A stretch of 64,000 nt of DNA from Vibrionales bacterium SWAT-3 (lineage in GTDB: Bacteria > Pseudomonadota > Gammaproteobacteria > Enterobacterales > Vibrionaceae), in assembly GCA_000169995.1 (NCBI GenBank), contig AAZW01000003.1, positions 62,001-126,000 of the forward strand, given 5' to 3'. The notes under the pieces were generated by a model, which was given only the letters and a program-made list of their open reading frames with translations, was not told the DNA's origin and made no database searches. How positions within the stretch are numbered: the stretch's first letter is position 1; each line of letters starts with the position of its first letter. Shown one piece after another: positions 1 through 9,210 of the stretch. Made by a program: the position numbers and the translations under genes.

Positions 1-780
1 CCTCTATTTGAAAGGCAAGGCAATAAGATGCAACCGACGGTGAGAGCGCATGAGATAGCCCCTAAGGTTCAGACGATTTTGTCGATTTTCACGCAAGATA
101 TTTTACCGGCAGAACAATTTGAGCCAGAGAGTTACTCTGGACAGTTCACCATTGGTGTCAGTGATTACGCAGAGCAGATTTTTGGTCCTGAGATTTTCGA
201 CACTCTTCAGCAACTCGCCCCGCTCAGTAAAGTCCTGCTCAAGCCGGTCGATAGTGCGAACTGCGTGACATTACTCGAAGACCAAAACACGGATCTCTGT
301 ATTGGCGTTTTTCAGGAGTTACCAAGCCATTTGGATACCACCTTTCTTTACCGAGAAAAGCACTTATGCACCTTTGATAACAAGGTGTTGAAGACCACAC
401 TCCCGATACCGCTCGATACCTATTTAAAGACACCGCAAATGATAATTACGGCTAACCAAGAACTGACGAGTCAAGTCGATATCACGCTAGAAAATATCGG
501 TGTAAAACGTAATGTGGTGCTTGGTACAACGCGTTTTTTGACCATTCGAAGAATGCTTTCGGGAAGAAATGTATTAGCCGTGATGGCAGAGATGGTAGGC
601 CGTTCTGAATTGATAGATGATGATTTAGTACTATGCGATCCACCCATTGAAATCCCAGATTTTAACGTCGACATGGTGACATTAAAACGCGACGCCAGTC
701 ATCCACGTATCCAGTTTCTTACCCAGCTCGTCCAAAACTTGATTCAAGAAAAAGTGAAAGAGTTAAGGCAGATAAAATAG
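1..780 (+). CDS. LysR-family transcriptional regulator, 5' end missing
   Basis: The reading frame is open from base 1, so the gene starts left of the window; the first in-frame ATG at 28 is internal. The first visible residues (PLFERQGNKMQPT, then R.H...P) match the end of the LysR winged helix-turn-helix. The rest is the substrate-binding domain (PBP2 fold), about 250 residues. The DNA-binding helices are not visible. Target genes and ligand cannot be told from this fragment. Confidence 0.85.
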   Translation, partial: PLFERQGNKMQPTVRAHEIAPKVQTILSIFTQDILPAEQFEPESYSGQFTIGVSDYAEQIFGPEIFDTLQQLAPLSKVLLKPVDSANCVTLLEDQNTDLCIGVFQELPSHLDTTFLYREKHLCTFDNKVLKTTLPIPLDTYLKTPQMIITANQELTSQVDITLENIGVKRNVVLGTTRFLTIRRMLSGRNVLAVMAEMVGRSELIDDDLVLCDPPIEIPDFNVDMVTLKRDASHPRIQFLTQLVQNLIQEKVKELRQIK

Positions 781-1113
781 AACTTATCACACAATCAACA
801 CAGGCAAGAGCTAACGAAATAAGCAAGGTTTTGACTCAATTCTGATGAAATTAAGACACCGATTTTTCAGCTATAGACCGCTGCCTATTAATCGGCGAGC
901 AATTTACAAAAGTTATCAAAACGATAAATAAAATCACCGAATGAATACTTAAATCAACCACTCATACCCACCATAAATTCCTGCTTAAATTTTTTAGAAA
1001 AATTCAAAAATAATTAGAATTTAACCCCTAACTTTACTGAGTAATTTGTTAGGCTTGGCAACAAATATTTACAATCCAACAAAAAATTAATTGGATACTT
1101 TGAGGTTGCTTTC
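781..1113. other. Intergenic region, promoter side of the aromatic amino acid permease
   Basis: AT-rich stretch between the LysR fragment and the permease gene. I see no ORF with coding character and no clear stem-loop terminator. It presumably holds the permease promoter; no operator could be identified. Confidence 0.5.
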
Positions 1114-2283
1114 TTGAATATGAAATTATTCGGCAGTTCTTTGATTCTTTCAGGAACTGCATTAGGGGCTGGCATGCTTGCTATTCCCATGGTGTTGGCC
1201 CAATTTGGCTTCATGATCAGCTCAGTGCTGATGCTACTTATCTTTATCGGCACCACTTACTCTGCGCTGTTACTGGCAGAAGCGTGTACCAAAACTAAAG
1301 ACAACAGTGGCATGAGCAGTGTTGCTTACCTCACTCTGGGCAGCAAAGGTAAACACTTTATCAATGCACTCTTTTACCTGCTTCTAGTGTGCATGCTCAT
1401 CGCTTATATCTTGGGCGTGGGTGACATCATCCACAAGCTGCTGCTCGATGTTGGCGTGAACATCTCTGCATCTGCTGCTTATACCGTTTTCAGCCTATTT
1501 ATGGGTGTGATTGTGGTAGCGGGTAAGTCTTATATCGACAAGTTGAACCGTGGTCTATTCATCATGATGGTGGTGATGCTGTTTATTGTTATTGCTTCTC
1601 TGTTTAGCAATATCCGTCTTGATTACCTAACTCAAACTAGCCAATACACGGCCAATGACGTAGTGCAATACAGCGCGGTTATCTTTACTAGCTTTGCCTC
1701 TATGGTGGTGATCCCGTCACTGGTTATCTACAACCGTGAAGCGACTCAAAAGCAGATCCGCAATATGATTCTGTTAGGTTCAGTGATTCCGCTCGTGTGC
1801 TACCTCACTTGGTTGTTCGCGATTATCGGCAACCTTGGCACAGACGCGATCAGCCAGTTCCACAACATTTCAGAACTGATCTCTGCGTTTAGTGGACAAT
1901 CTGCTTGGTTAAAAGTAGTGATTGCTCTGTTCTCTGCACTGGCATTGGTGACTTCTTTCCTCGGCGTGTCCATGGCGCTGTATGACCAAAACAAAGACGC
2001 GGTAACCAACAACAGGCTAATGGCTTACGCTCTGACCTTTGTGTTGCCTTTGGTATTGGCTGAGTTGTTTGCTAGCCAATTCGTAAGCATGTTGGACTAT
2101 GCTGGCATGGTGTTGGTGTTCCTAGCTATTTGGGGACCACTCGCAATGGTGGTTAAGGTTCGTAGACCTGACTTCCCTCACCTACAAACCGAAGGCAGCT
2201 ACACAGCAGCAGGCGGCGACACAGCACTTGTTGCTACCTTTGGCTTTGGTGCGTTAATTTTCGTGTCTTGGTTTATGGGTTAG
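1114..2283 (+). CDS. Aromatic amino acid permease (HAAAP family, TyrP/Mtr-like)
   Basis: A 389-residue inner-membrane protein with about 11 hydrophobic segments. It opens with the family signature SGTALGAGMLAIP, the unwound first helix that binds substrate in the hydroxy/aromatic amino acid permeases TyrP, Mtr and TnaB. Those proteins import tyrosine or tryptophan by proton symport; which one is used here is not readable. The start may be TTG at 1114, eight bases after a GAGG, or ATG at 1120 two codons later. It is a single gene ending before a shared bidirectional terminator. Confidence 0.85.
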   Translation: MNMKLFGSSLILSGTALGAGMLAIPMVLAQFGFMISSVLMLLIFIGTTYSALLLAEACTKTKDNSGMSSVAYLTLGSKGKHFINALFYLLLVCMLIAYILGVGDIIHKLLLDVGVNISASAAYTVFSLFMGVIVVAGKSYIDKLNRGLFIMMVVMLFIVIASLFSNIRLDYLTQTSQYTANDVVQYSAVIFTSFASMVVIPSLVIYNREATQKQIRNMILLGSVIPLVCYLTWLFAIIGNLGTDAISQFHNISELISAFSGQSAWLKVVIALFSALALVTSFLGVSMALYDQNKDAVTNNRLMAYALTFVLPLVLAELFASQFVSMLDYAGMVLVFLAIWGPLAMVVKVRRPDFPHLQTEGSYTAAGGDTALVATFGFGALIFVSWFMG

Positions 2284-2373
2284 ATAGAGGCACAGTATCA
2301 ACCGCTGCCGTAGTGATATGTATGTGTTTGTGAGTGAAGATTAAACAAGTACCTCACACTCACATCAAAACAC

Positions 2374-2423
2374 AAAAAGCCAGGAGTCTCTGCTATTAAC
2401 AGTAGATACTCACTGGCTTTTTC
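2374..2423. terminator. Bidirectional intrinsic terminator between permease and ohrR
   Basis: A 10-bp perfect stem (AAAAAGCCAG / CTGGCTTTTT) flanked by A and T runs, lying between two convergent genes, so it can end transcription from both sides. Confidence 0.8.
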
Positions 2424-2462
2424 AGTATTTGAACGTTATTACTGACAATTAAAGAGACGTTC

Positions 2463-2906
2463 TTATTGAGTTAAGTTGTCAAGTAACTGCTCACATTGCG
2501 CTTTGAGCGATTTAAGTTCGTTTTCATTCATCTTAGACAAACAAAATATCTCTTCTGGGACAGTTTGCGCGCGCTCTTTGAGTTCAGTACCTACAGGAGT
2601 TAGCGTAATTACTCGCACTCGTTCATCTTCAGCACTACGTTTACGAAGCACATAACCTTTTGCTTCTAAACGCTTAAGTAATGGAGTCAAGGTTCCTGAA
2701 TCTAACTGTGTTTTAGCGCCTAACGCTTTGACATTTATCTCTTGTCGCTCCCAAAGCACCATCATCACAATGTACTGTAAATAAGTAAGATCAAGCGCTT
2801 TCAGCAGAGGTTGATAAGCTCGACTCATTGCATTTGAAGCACTGTAAAGTGCAAAGCACACCTGATTATCTAACTTTAGATATTCATCTTGGTCGCTCAC
2901 GATCAC
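2463..2906 (-). CDS. ohrR: MarR-family organic hydroperoxide sensor OhrR
   Basis: A 147-residue MarR-type winged-helix repressor. Cys17 in the motif LDNQVCFALYSA is the reactive cysteine that OhrR proteins use to sense organic hydroperoxides. The DNA-recognition region follows (LGAKTQLDSGTLTPLLKRLE, then a basic wing). It is divergent from ohr, and the shared spacer carries repeated TTGCRCACA motifs, so autoregulation plus repression of ohr is expected. It is a cytosolic dimer by family. Confidence 0.92.
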   Translation of the reverse strand: MIVSDQDEYLKLDNQVCFALYSASNAMSRAYQPLLKALDLTYLQYIVMMVLWERQEINVKALGAKTQLDSGTLTPLLKRLEAKGYVLRKRSAEDERVRVITLTPVGTELKERAQTVPEEIFCLSKMNENELKSLKAQCEQLLDNLTQ

Positions 2907-2923
2907 CTCATCAATAAATTAAA

Positions 2924-2992
2924 TTGCACACAATATACTTGCACACATAAGTTTTATCAATTAAGCTCACCTCAAAATAAAGTTGCGCACAA
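2924..2992. promoter_or_regulatory. OhrR operator motifs in the ohrR-ohr spacer
   Basis: Three copies of a TTGCRCACA core lie in the divergent spacer: TTGCACACAA at 2924-2933, TTGCACACAT at 2939-2948 and TTGCGCACAA at 2983-2992. Each is a near-palindrome, as expected for the known OhrR/MarR operator type. Assignment to OhrR is inferred from position and motif. Confidence 0.65.
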
Positions 2993-3027
2993 TTTAATTT
3001 TACACAACCATTTTAAGGATTAAGACA

Positions 3028-3450
3028 ATGACAACACTCTACACTACTTCTGCTACTGCAATTGCTGGTCGTAACGGCCAAGTTTCTACTGACGATAATT
3101 TGCTTTCTGTTGCATTAAGCTACCCGAAGGAAATGGGCGGTTCAGGTGAAGCAACGAACCCTGAGCAACTGTTTGCTGCGGGCTACTCTGCGTGTTTCTC
3201 AAATGCTCTACTTCACGTAGCGAAAGAAATGAAAATCAAGATTGCATCGGCGCCAACAACTGCAACGGTTGGTATCGGTCCAAATGAAAATGGTGGTTTT
3301 GCTTTAACCGTTTCATTAGCGATTGAGCTCGACTTGGCTCAAGAAGAGGCTGTTACGCTGGTAAAAACCGCTCACCAAGTTTGCCCATATTCAAATGCGG
3401 TTCGCGGCAACATTGATGTGAAATTGTCGGTTAACGGACAAGCGCTTTAG
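3028..3450 (+). CDS. ohr: Organic hydroperoxide resistance protein Ohr
   Basis: A 140-residue cytosolic peroxidase of the Ohr/OsmC fold that reduces organic hydroperoxides. Both catalytic cysteines are visible: Cys56 in YSACFSNAL and Cys119 in HQVCPYSNAVRGN. The N-terminus TTLYTTSATA.GRNG is typical of Ohr and separates it from OsmC. Length is normal. AAGGAT precedes the ATG at good spacing. It is divergent from ohrR and followed by a strong terminator, so it is a single-gene unit. Confidence 0.95.
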   Translation: MTTLYTTSATAIAGRNGQVSTDDNLLSVALSYPKEMGGSGEATNPEQLFAAGYSACFSNALLHVAKEMKIKIASAPTTATVGIGPNENGGFALTVSLAIELDLAQEEAVTLVKTAHQVCPYSNAVRGNIDVKLSVNGQAL

Positions 3451-3461
3451 TCGCTTTACCC

Positions 3462-3494
3462 AAAAATGTCCCGCATTAGGCGGGACATTTTTAT
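3462..3494 (+). terminator. Intrinsic terminator after ohr
   Basis: A 12-bp inverted repeat (AAAAATGTCCCG / CGGGACATTTTT) with a short loop, ending in a T run just after the ohr stop. It also lies beyond the end of the convergent chemoreceptor gene. Confidence 0.85.
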
Positions 3495-3524
3495 ATAAGA
3501 TGGAAAACTTCTAACTCTGAAAGA

Positions 3525-5504
3525 TTAGCTCTTAAACGTACTAGCGATCTCTTTCAATGAAGCTGCCAGTTCAGCTTGCTCTTTAGCTGTTGCTGCGATT
3601 TGTGTTGCGCCAGTAGTCGACTCTGTCGATTTCTGCTCAACTGCCATCACGTTTTGCGCGATGTCTTGAGTCACAACCGCTTGCTCTTCTGTAGCCGTAG
3701 CGATCTGTTCCGTCATGCTGAAGATCTCGCTTATCGCTGCTGAGATACTTTGTAAGGTGTGCTCAACCTCTTTTGAATCTTCTACCGCTTTTGATGACAT
3801 CTTCTTGCTATTATCAATAACATTGAACGCCGTCTGCACATCAGACTGTAGCGAGCTGATAAAGCCTTCAATTTCCGCTGTTGATTGCTGAGTACGTTGC
3901 GCCAATGTACGAACTTCATCGGCAACCACCGCAAAACCACGACCTTGCTCACCCGCTCGCGCAGCTTCAATCGCCGCGTTCAATGCCAGTAGATTGGTTT
4001 GCTCTGCTACCGACTTAATCACATCAATCACGCTGTTAATGTTATTGCTGCTCTCATGTAGGTGCGTGATCTTTTCAGCGAGGTCATTAATTTCAGATGC
4101 CAGCTTTTCGATAGAGTGGTAAGAATTTTGAACCGTGCTCAAACCTTCTTGTGACTGCTCATCGACCAGTTTAGCGGAGCTAGCTGTCTGCTGAGTTTTA
4201 GCAGCGACCTCATTTACCGTTGCTGATAACTCCTCTGTCGCCGTCGCCACTAAACCGATTTGATCTTGTTGTTGAACCAGCGTGTTAGAGTTGTAGTGAC
4301 AAGTTTGTGAGGTCTCTTCAGCGGCTGAAGCCAAAGTAAGGCTCGATTGAGACAGGTTGTCGATAACGTTTGAAAACTTCTCTAAAGTTTCGTTCAGTGC
4401 CGAAGAGATCTGTCCAAGCTCGCTGTTACCAACGTACTTAGCACGAACCGTTAGATCATTGTCATTACGAACTTTAGACAACATCACAGTCAGGTCTTTC
4501 ACTCTCATTGTCAGGTCGCTGATCGCCTTAAAGCTGACGAAGGTCGCAAACAAAGTAATCAAAGCAAACAGACCAATACTCATCATCATCGCAGACTGCG
4601 CCTCTGACATCTTTTTCTCGGTCAGCGCAATCAGTGATTCAGCTAGGTGGTTTTCTGTTTTCTTTAGCTGAACAATACGAGCAGTAGATTGAGAGAACCA
4701 ATACACAGGGTCAACATCAAAGCCGCTCATCTTAGATTCAGCCAAGCTACGAAGCTTTTCTACTTCTGCCACAGAGCGGTCATTCAACTGTTGCTCAAAG
4801 AAACGTACGTTCGCTGGGTTGATCAACACATCGAAGTTTGAGAAGTAGGTATTTTGCTCTGTCACCAAAGAGATGAATTTCACCAGCATACCCGGGCCAA
4901 ATTCATTTTTAGAAAAGGTGTTATTTAGGACAGCACGCTCAATACCCGCTCGCTCTTTACCTTGCAAGAAGTTGTAGTAAGCGATGGTTTCTGTAGTGAT
5001 GGTGGCGTCAGAACTTAATTCAGCAATCAACGCCGATACGCTAAGTAGTTTTGCATTCAGTTGGGTGTAGTAACCCAAAGCCTCAGAAAGTGGGATAGAT
5101 TGAGAATCCACTCGATTACGAATCGTCGTTATCTGATTAAGGCTTTGGCTTATCTCTGTGTTCAGACGGCTAATCTGTGGCAGATTGATATTGGCAGACT
5201 GCCAGTAATCGTTTCTTTCATTGCGTCGGTTATCGGCATTGGTTCTCTGCGCGGCTAATTCACTGACAAACTTGGTTCCTTGAGAGCCAATAAAGCCAGC
5301 TGTCATGCCTCGCTCTTTTTGTAACTCATGCACTAACTCACTGTACACAACCGAAAGGCGTGTCAGTTGATTCAATGAGGACATTTCAGTCTTTGTTTCT
5401 ACGCCTTTGGATATCGCTGAAACACTGAGCCAGAGAAACCCTAAGATCGGTAAAATAAGCAAAGCGATGATTTTTTGCTTAAAAGACATATCGGTTAATT
5501 TCAT
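3525..5504 (-). CDS. Methyl-accepting chemotaxis protein with NIT sensor domain
   Basis: A 659-residue transmembrane chemoreceptor. TM1 is near residues 13-30. A periplasmic, all-helical NIT (nitrate/nitrite-sensing) domain spans about 45-295, with its hallmark arginine-rich motifs [10 protein letters not shown] and [15 protein letters not shown]2 is at about 303-322, followed by a HAMP linker. The cytoplasmic signalling coiled coil has the conserved hairpin tip [20 protein letters not shown]. No C-terminal CheR-tethering pentapeptide is present. NIT domains bind nitrate or nitrite in characterised proteins; the ligand here is untested. It is monocistronic. Confidence 0.93.
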   Translation of the reverse strand: MKLTDMSFKQKIIALLILPILGFLWLSVSAISKGVETKTEMSSLNQLTRLSVVYSELVHELQKERGMTAGFIGSQGTKFVSELAAQRTNADNRRNERNDYWQSANINLPQISRLNTEISQSLNQITTIRNRVDSQSIPLSEALGYYTQLNAKLLSVSALIAELSSDATITTETIAYYNFLQGKERAGIERAVLNNTFSKNEFGPGMLVKFISLVTEQNTYFSNFDVLINPANVRFFEQQLNDRSVAEVEKLRSLAESKMSGFDVDPVYWFSQSTARIVQLKKTENHLAESLIALTEKKMSEAQSAMMMSIGLFALITLFATFVSFKAISDLTMRVKDLTVMLSKVRNDNDLTVRAKYVGNSELGQISSALNETLEKFSNVIDNLSQSSLTLASAAEETSQTCHYNSNTLVQQQDQIGLVATATEELSATVNEVAAKTQQTASSAKLVDEQSQEGLSTVQNSYHSIEKLASEINDLAEKITHLHESSNNINSVIDVIKSVAEQTNLLALNAAIEAARAGEQGRGFAVVADEVRTLAQRTQQSTAEIEGFISSLQSDVQTAFNVIDNSKKMSSKAVEDSKEVEHTLQSISAAISEIFSMTEQIATATEEQAVVTQDIAQNVMAVEQKSTESTTGATQIAATAKEQAELAASLKEIASTFKS

Positions 5505-5899
5505 TTTTATTTCCTAGCGGCTAACGAATCTATATCTGTCGTGTAATTAGACACACTTCTAAAACGGTGTACCTTTACTGAGATCATAATAATATTTAGT
5601 TTTATCAATTACCGTGCCATATTGGACGACAATCGATAACGCTAGCATTTAACCTTACAGAATTCATTGACTTATTTATAAAACTGTTAGCTATGCAACT
5701 TTAGAAAACACAAAAAACGTGCAACAACATTTTTCCGACGCAAGTGACTGAAAAATTACAGTTTTTAATAACCCTAAAGAGGTATAAGTACACCCTTTTT
5801 CTGCTCAGTTGTCGCTACATATTCAGCGCCAACTATGTATAATGCCGGGCTCAAAAAGTTACGAATTCAATTAACGTAGAAGCATAATTAGAGGTTTTT
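5505..5899. other. Divergent intergenic region
   Basis: AT-rich spacer between the chemoreceptor and the small zinc-ribbon gene, which are transcribed apart. A TATAAT at 5838-5843 lies about 57 bases before the small gene's start and could be its -10 box, but no well-spaced -35 is seen. No ORF and no obvious hairpin. Confidence 0.4.
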
Positions 5900-6073
5900 A
5901 TGGACTGTCCCGCTTGCGAAGAACACATTGGATGGGAATGGGTAGAAGAAGCAGCAATCGAACCCAATGAAGAATTCGATTGCCCAGAGTGCGAAGAAAC
6001 GTTGATGTACACTATCGATGAAGGCACCTATTACGGCGCGCAGCATAAAACCGTCGAAGTGGTCGACGACTAG
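5900..6073 (+). CDS. Small zinc-ribbon-like protein (57 aa)
   Basis: A 57-residue acidic protein with two CxxC knuckles, MDCPACEE at the start and DCPECEE near residue 28, as in a compact zinc ribbon. GAGG at 5891 sits well for the ATG. The remainder is rich in Glu/Asp and ends VEVVDD. The stop overlaps the 3' end of the convergent SDR-type gene by four bases. Zinc binding is inferred from the cysteine pattern; no function is recognised. Confidence 0.75.
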   Translation: MDCPACEEHIGWEWVEEAAIEPNEEFDCPECEETLMYTIDEGTYYGAQHKTVEVVDD

Positions 6074-6954
6074 CCTTTGTCAGACTCGTGATTAAGCTGG
6101 GAAAAGTGATCACTTAAATGATGTTTTCCCACGCATGGCGCAATGGCATCACCTTCCATTGCGCTTAAGAAAAACTCCGCAGGCCCAACTCGACTTTCCG
6201 GTAGCCGCCTTATCACGCACAAAGCCAGTTTCCTAACCCAGTCGGGAACATAAGTAATTCGCGCTGTTTTGCCCTGAGACTGAAAAGCAAGCTCTGCTAT
6301 TTGTATTGCACTAAGGATATCAGGCCCGCCCACATCCAACTCTTTTTCCGTATTAGGTAACGAAGCCAAGATAAATTCGGCTAAATCTATGCCATGAATT
6401 GCATTCAAACGAACATCCCCTGAACCAAAAAGGTGCACCCTTCCCGACTTAGCCATGTTGTAAAACTCTTCGATGTCGGCAAAAAATCCATTCGGACGAA
6501 TCACACAAGGTACTAATTGTTCTGATGCCAATAATCGCTGCGCAAAGTGCTCTTTTGCTTCAAGTAAGCGAACATTTTTAATCACGTTCGCTCGAAATGC
6601 CGATATATAAACGAACTTCTTAACGCCTGCTCGTTCTGCTTCTTCCAACAAATTTAGGTTGGCTTGATAGTCGACATCCATGTAACTCAGCCCCTCTTTC
6701 TGACGTGTGATACCAACACAAGAGATGACGATATCCACTCCATCGCAGCACCCTTTTAGGCTCTCGGCATCGGTCACTTGTGCGATCTGAATTTGAGAAT
6801 CGTTCAGACCGAGATCCTTCAACTTATCAGCACTACGAGCCTGTGCTTTGAAATCAGCATCACGCGCTTGGAGTGCTTCGATAAGATGGCGACCTAAGTA
6901 TCCTGTCGCTCCTGCCACTAGAATTCGGCTTTTAGGTTCATTCGTTCCGTTCAT
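6070..6954 (-). CDS. NAD(P)-binding atypical SDR / NmrA-like protein
   Basis: About 294 residues with an N-terminal Rossmann glycine motif VAGATGYLGRH, then VDIVISCVG and YISAFRANV, typical of atypical short-chain dehydrogenases. These bind NAD(P)(H) and are often redox sensors or sugar or quinone-linked enzymes. ATG at 6954 is preferred because GGGGG lies nine bases before it; an upstream ATG at 6987 would add 11 residues and has a weak RBS. It lies downstream of a membrane-protein gene on the same strand, so the two are probably cotranscribed. Confidence 0.8.
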   Translation of the reverse strand: MNGTNEPKSRILVAGATGYLGRHLIEALQARDADFKAQARSADKLKDLGLNDSQIQIAQVTDAESLKGCCDGVDIVISCVGITRQKEGLSYMDVDYQANLNLLEEAERAGVKKFVYISAFRANVIKNVRLLEAKEHFAQRLLASEQLVPCVIRPNGFFADIEEFYNMAKSGRVHLFGSGDVRLNAIHGIDLAEFILASLPNTEKELDVGGPDILSAIQIAELAFQSQGKTARITYVPDWVRKLALCVIRRLPESRVGPAEFFLSAMEGDAIAPCVGKHHLSDHFSQLNHESDKG

Positions 6955-6990
6955 TGATAGGTACCCCCATTTATGAAACAGCCTCATTGA

Positions 6991-7590
6991 TTAGACAGCT
7001 TCGTTTTCCGGACGGTAAGGCTCTTCTCGTAAAATATGGCTGATCAGTAACTTCAAATAGAACACAGGTAAGAACCACTCTAAGCCAACAGGTGATTCCA
7101 CAACATAAAGCGATAAGATCAAGCTCAGTGTATACAGAATCAAAGCAACTGGACGCTGAAGGTAGAGTGCAGTTTTCAATACCAAGGCACACGCCAACAT
7201 CATGTAACCACCGGTCACTGCTACCCACAGCAGATTCAAATCCAAGAACAGCCAGCTGAATACTGTTAACTGAATGAAGTGAATAGCAATAAAGGTCATG
7301 TGTTGCTTAAAGCCTTCCCCTTCTCTGTGAAGCCAACGCTTGGCACTTGATGTCGCGTTGGTGATCACGCCACCCAGCATGTCGATGGTTAACAGAGCCG
7401 CTGCTAGGTATTGTCCCCAAGACCAGCCCAACTCTGCATGATTGGCATACGCGGCAATCAGCGCACCCGCTATGAACGGAATGTACAGTTGCAGGTTCTT
7501 CTCTGCGGATGTCGCACCAGGACCAATAAATTTATCTAGCCCACCTAAGAAGCCCGATCTGAATGGGGGTAGGTTCCAATCAATTCTCAT
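6991..7590 (-). CDS. Integral membrane protein, unknown function
   Basis: A 199-residue protein with roughly five or six hydrophobic helices (for example residues 35-48, 61-78, 98-125, 128-140 and 148-162) and a charged C-terminus. No family is recognised. It is first in a two-gene unit with the SDR-type gene and lies divergent from a TetR regulator, whose spacer carries repeated motifs, so regulation by that TetR protein is plausible. Confidence 0.75.
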   Translation of the reverse strand: MRIDWNLPPFRSGFLGGLDKFIGPGATSAEKNLQLYIPFIAGALIAAYANHAELGWSWGQYLAAALLTIDMLGGVITNATSSAKRWLHREGEGFKQHMTFIAIHFIQLTVFSWLFLDLNLLWVAVTGGYMMLACALVLKTALYLQRPVALILYTLSLILSLYVVESPVGLEWFLPVFYLKLLISHILREEPYRPENEAV

Positions 7591-7629
7591 AGTTACCTCA
7601 AATAATCGTCGTTTAATTTTTATTTAGAA

Positions 7630-7709
7630 CACTTGGACTTTTTAAATTAGATCGAAGTTTAACCACTGTAAAGAATTATTTTGACCACTTGGACTAATTT
7701 AAACTAAGA
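7630..7709. promoter_or_regulatory. Putative TetR operators: repeated CACTTGGACT motifs
   Basis: Two direct copies of CACTTGGACT (7630-7639 and 7686-7695) lie 56 bases apart in the divergent spacer. Each is followed by a similar TTTAAATTAGAT or TTTAAACTAAGAT tail. Position between a TetR gene and its divergent neighbours suggests that repressor's binding sites; this is inferred. Confidence 0.5.
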
Positions 7710-7792
7710 TGACACTCATCAACTGCATTAAGCCATTGCTTCAGTTGCCTAAATTGACTGAACCTTCACCTATTAAATTCCGAGGAAGACTC

Positions 7793-8338
7793 ATGCCAAA
7801 GATCGTCGATCATGACAAAAGACGCGAAGAGATCGCACTGAAAGCCGCTGGTGTGTTTTTGGAGTTTGGTTATAAAGAACTGGGAATGAGACAGCTGTGC
7901 TCACATCTCAACATGAGCAAAAGCGCGGTTTACCACTATTACAAAAGTAAAGATGAGCTGTTCAAGGCTGCGACCGAAGCGATTGTTCGACACGATAGCG
8001 GAAACCTCGCCGACTTGCCTCTAGCTGTGGATGCAACCACTGAGCAGAAGATTGAAAACTTCGTCCATATCTTTCAAGCGATCGAATCACGTCACTTCCA
8101 AGAGATGAAATTGGTCTTTGATTACATTGATGTGATTGGTCAAGAAGCTGTGGCTGAAGATGCCAGCATCGAAATCGCCAACAATAAGTATCAACAGCTG
8201 CTCGCCCAATACATCGATGCCGAGAATGCGGTCGAGCTGTACAGCATCCTCATCGGCCTGCTGACCCACCAAACCCTGTGTGGTGGAAAGCTTGAACCTG
8301 AGTATGTGCGTTCCGTGGCAAGCAAATACTTAGCCTAA
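7793..8338 (+). CDS. TetR-family transcriptional regulator
   Basis: A 181-residue TetR repressor. The N-terminal helix-turn-helix is clear: REEIALKAAGVFLEFGYKEL, then QLCSHLNMSKSAVYHYYKSKDELF. The C-terminal ligand and dimer domain is variable and gives no ligand clue. ATG at 7793 is chosen because GAGGA lies six bases upstream; a 28-codon N-terminal extension to 7709 lacks an RBS and looks non-coding. It is divergent from the membrane protein/SDR unit, which it may control. Confidence 0.87.
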   Translation: MPKIVDHDKRREEIALKAAGVFLEFGYKELGMRQLCSHLNMSKSAVYHYYKSKDELFKAATEAIVRHDSGNLADLPLAVDATTEQKIENFVHIFQAIESRHFQEMKLVFDYIDVIGQEAVAEDASIEIANNKYQQLLAQYIDAENAVELYSILIGLLTHQTLCGGKLEPEYVRSVASKYLA

Positions 8339-8453
8339 CCTTTCTCTCGAAAAGTAAGAACATAGCTAAACAGTATCAAAGGCTTAGTTACTTTAAGACG
8401 CTTAAGCAAGATCGATTGCCCTCAAGCGCATCTAATCACCTCTTTACTAGAAC

Positions 8454-8487
8454 GAACGTTCAGCATAAAATATTGAACATATGTTCA
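8454..8487. promoter_or_regulatory. Palindromic operators upstream of second TetR gene
   Basis: TGAACATATGTTCA at 8474-8487 is a perfect 14-bp palindrome 19 bases before the start codon, and a shorter GAACGTTC palindrome lies at 8454-8461. Both share GAAC/GTTC arms, as expected for an autoregulating TetR dimer pair. The binding protein is inferred from position. Confidence 0.6.
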
Positions 8488-8506
8488 GATTAATGAAGTA
8501 GATGTT

Positions 8507-9091
8507 ATGGCTAAGACCGCGAAGTTCGATAGACAAGATGTAGTAGATAAAGCAACGAACCTGTATTGGGAAAAGGGCTTTCACGCGACATCTATGCGTA
8601 ACCTGCAAGATGTTATTGATATGCGTCCGGGTAGCATCTACGCGACATTTGGCAGCAAAGAAGGTCTGTTTAAAGAGACGCTTGCTCGCTATACCGAACT
8701 TGGCATTCTCAACCTGAACCGCTTTCGCAGCGAAACAAACTCTCCAATCAAAGCGCTCGAAAGCTTCGTCAAACGTGCTGTAGTCGAATCAAAACAAAGC
8801 TCACCAAACGGCATGTGTATGCTGGCAAAAACGGTCGCAGAACTGACTGATGAGCACGCCGAATTATTGGAAGAAGCCAAGAAATCACTGAAGATCATGG
8901 AAGGTGAGTTCGCTAAGCTGATTGCCGAAGCGCAAAAGCTAGGTGAGATCAGTAAAGAGCGCGAACCTACTCAACTTGCTCGACATGTTCAGGTTCAAAT
9001 CGCAGGCCTGCGTACCTACGCGAAAACCTGTGACGATATCGATTTGCTTAACTCAATGGTTGAAGACGTATTTAAGTATCATCCTTTCTAA
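8507..9091 (+). CDS. TetR/AcrR-family transcriptional regulator
   Basis: A 194-residue TetR-type repressor. The helix-turn-helix runs over about residues 8-55 (VVDKATNLYWEKGFHATSM, then MRPGSIYATFGSKEGLF), closest in style to AcrR/NemR-like regulators. The C-terminal domain carries a conserved MCMLAKT motif seen in many of these proteins. There is no linked target gene on the same strand; palindromes upstream suggest autoregulation. It is followed by a strong terminator. Confidence 0.88.
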   Translation: MAKTAKFDRQDVVDKATNLYWEKGFHATSMRNLQDVIDMRPGSIYATFGSKEGLFKETLARYTELGILNLNRFRSETNSPIKALESFVKRAVVESKQSSPNGMCMLAKTVAELTDEHAELLEEAKKSLKIMEGEFAKLIAEAQKLGEISKEREPTQLARHVQVQIAGLRTYAKTCDDIDLLNSMVEDVFKYHPF

Positions 9092-9117
9092 AATCTGAGC
9101 TTATTTAGAAGCCATAC

Positions 9118-9161
9118 AAAAAGACTCCACTGTTAGCCAAAGGCTAGAGCGGAGTCTTTTT
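9118..9161. terminator. Intrinsic terminator between TetR and PTS gene
   Basis: An 11-bp stem (AAAAAGACTCC / GGAGTCTTTTT) with an inner TAGCC/GGCTA pairing, between convergent genes. A and T runs on both sides allow bidirectional use. Confidence 0.82.
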
Positions 9162-9210
9162 AGTTTTGATCTAGTTAACTTTATAGATGATTAATTTCAC
9201 TGTTTAAGGG

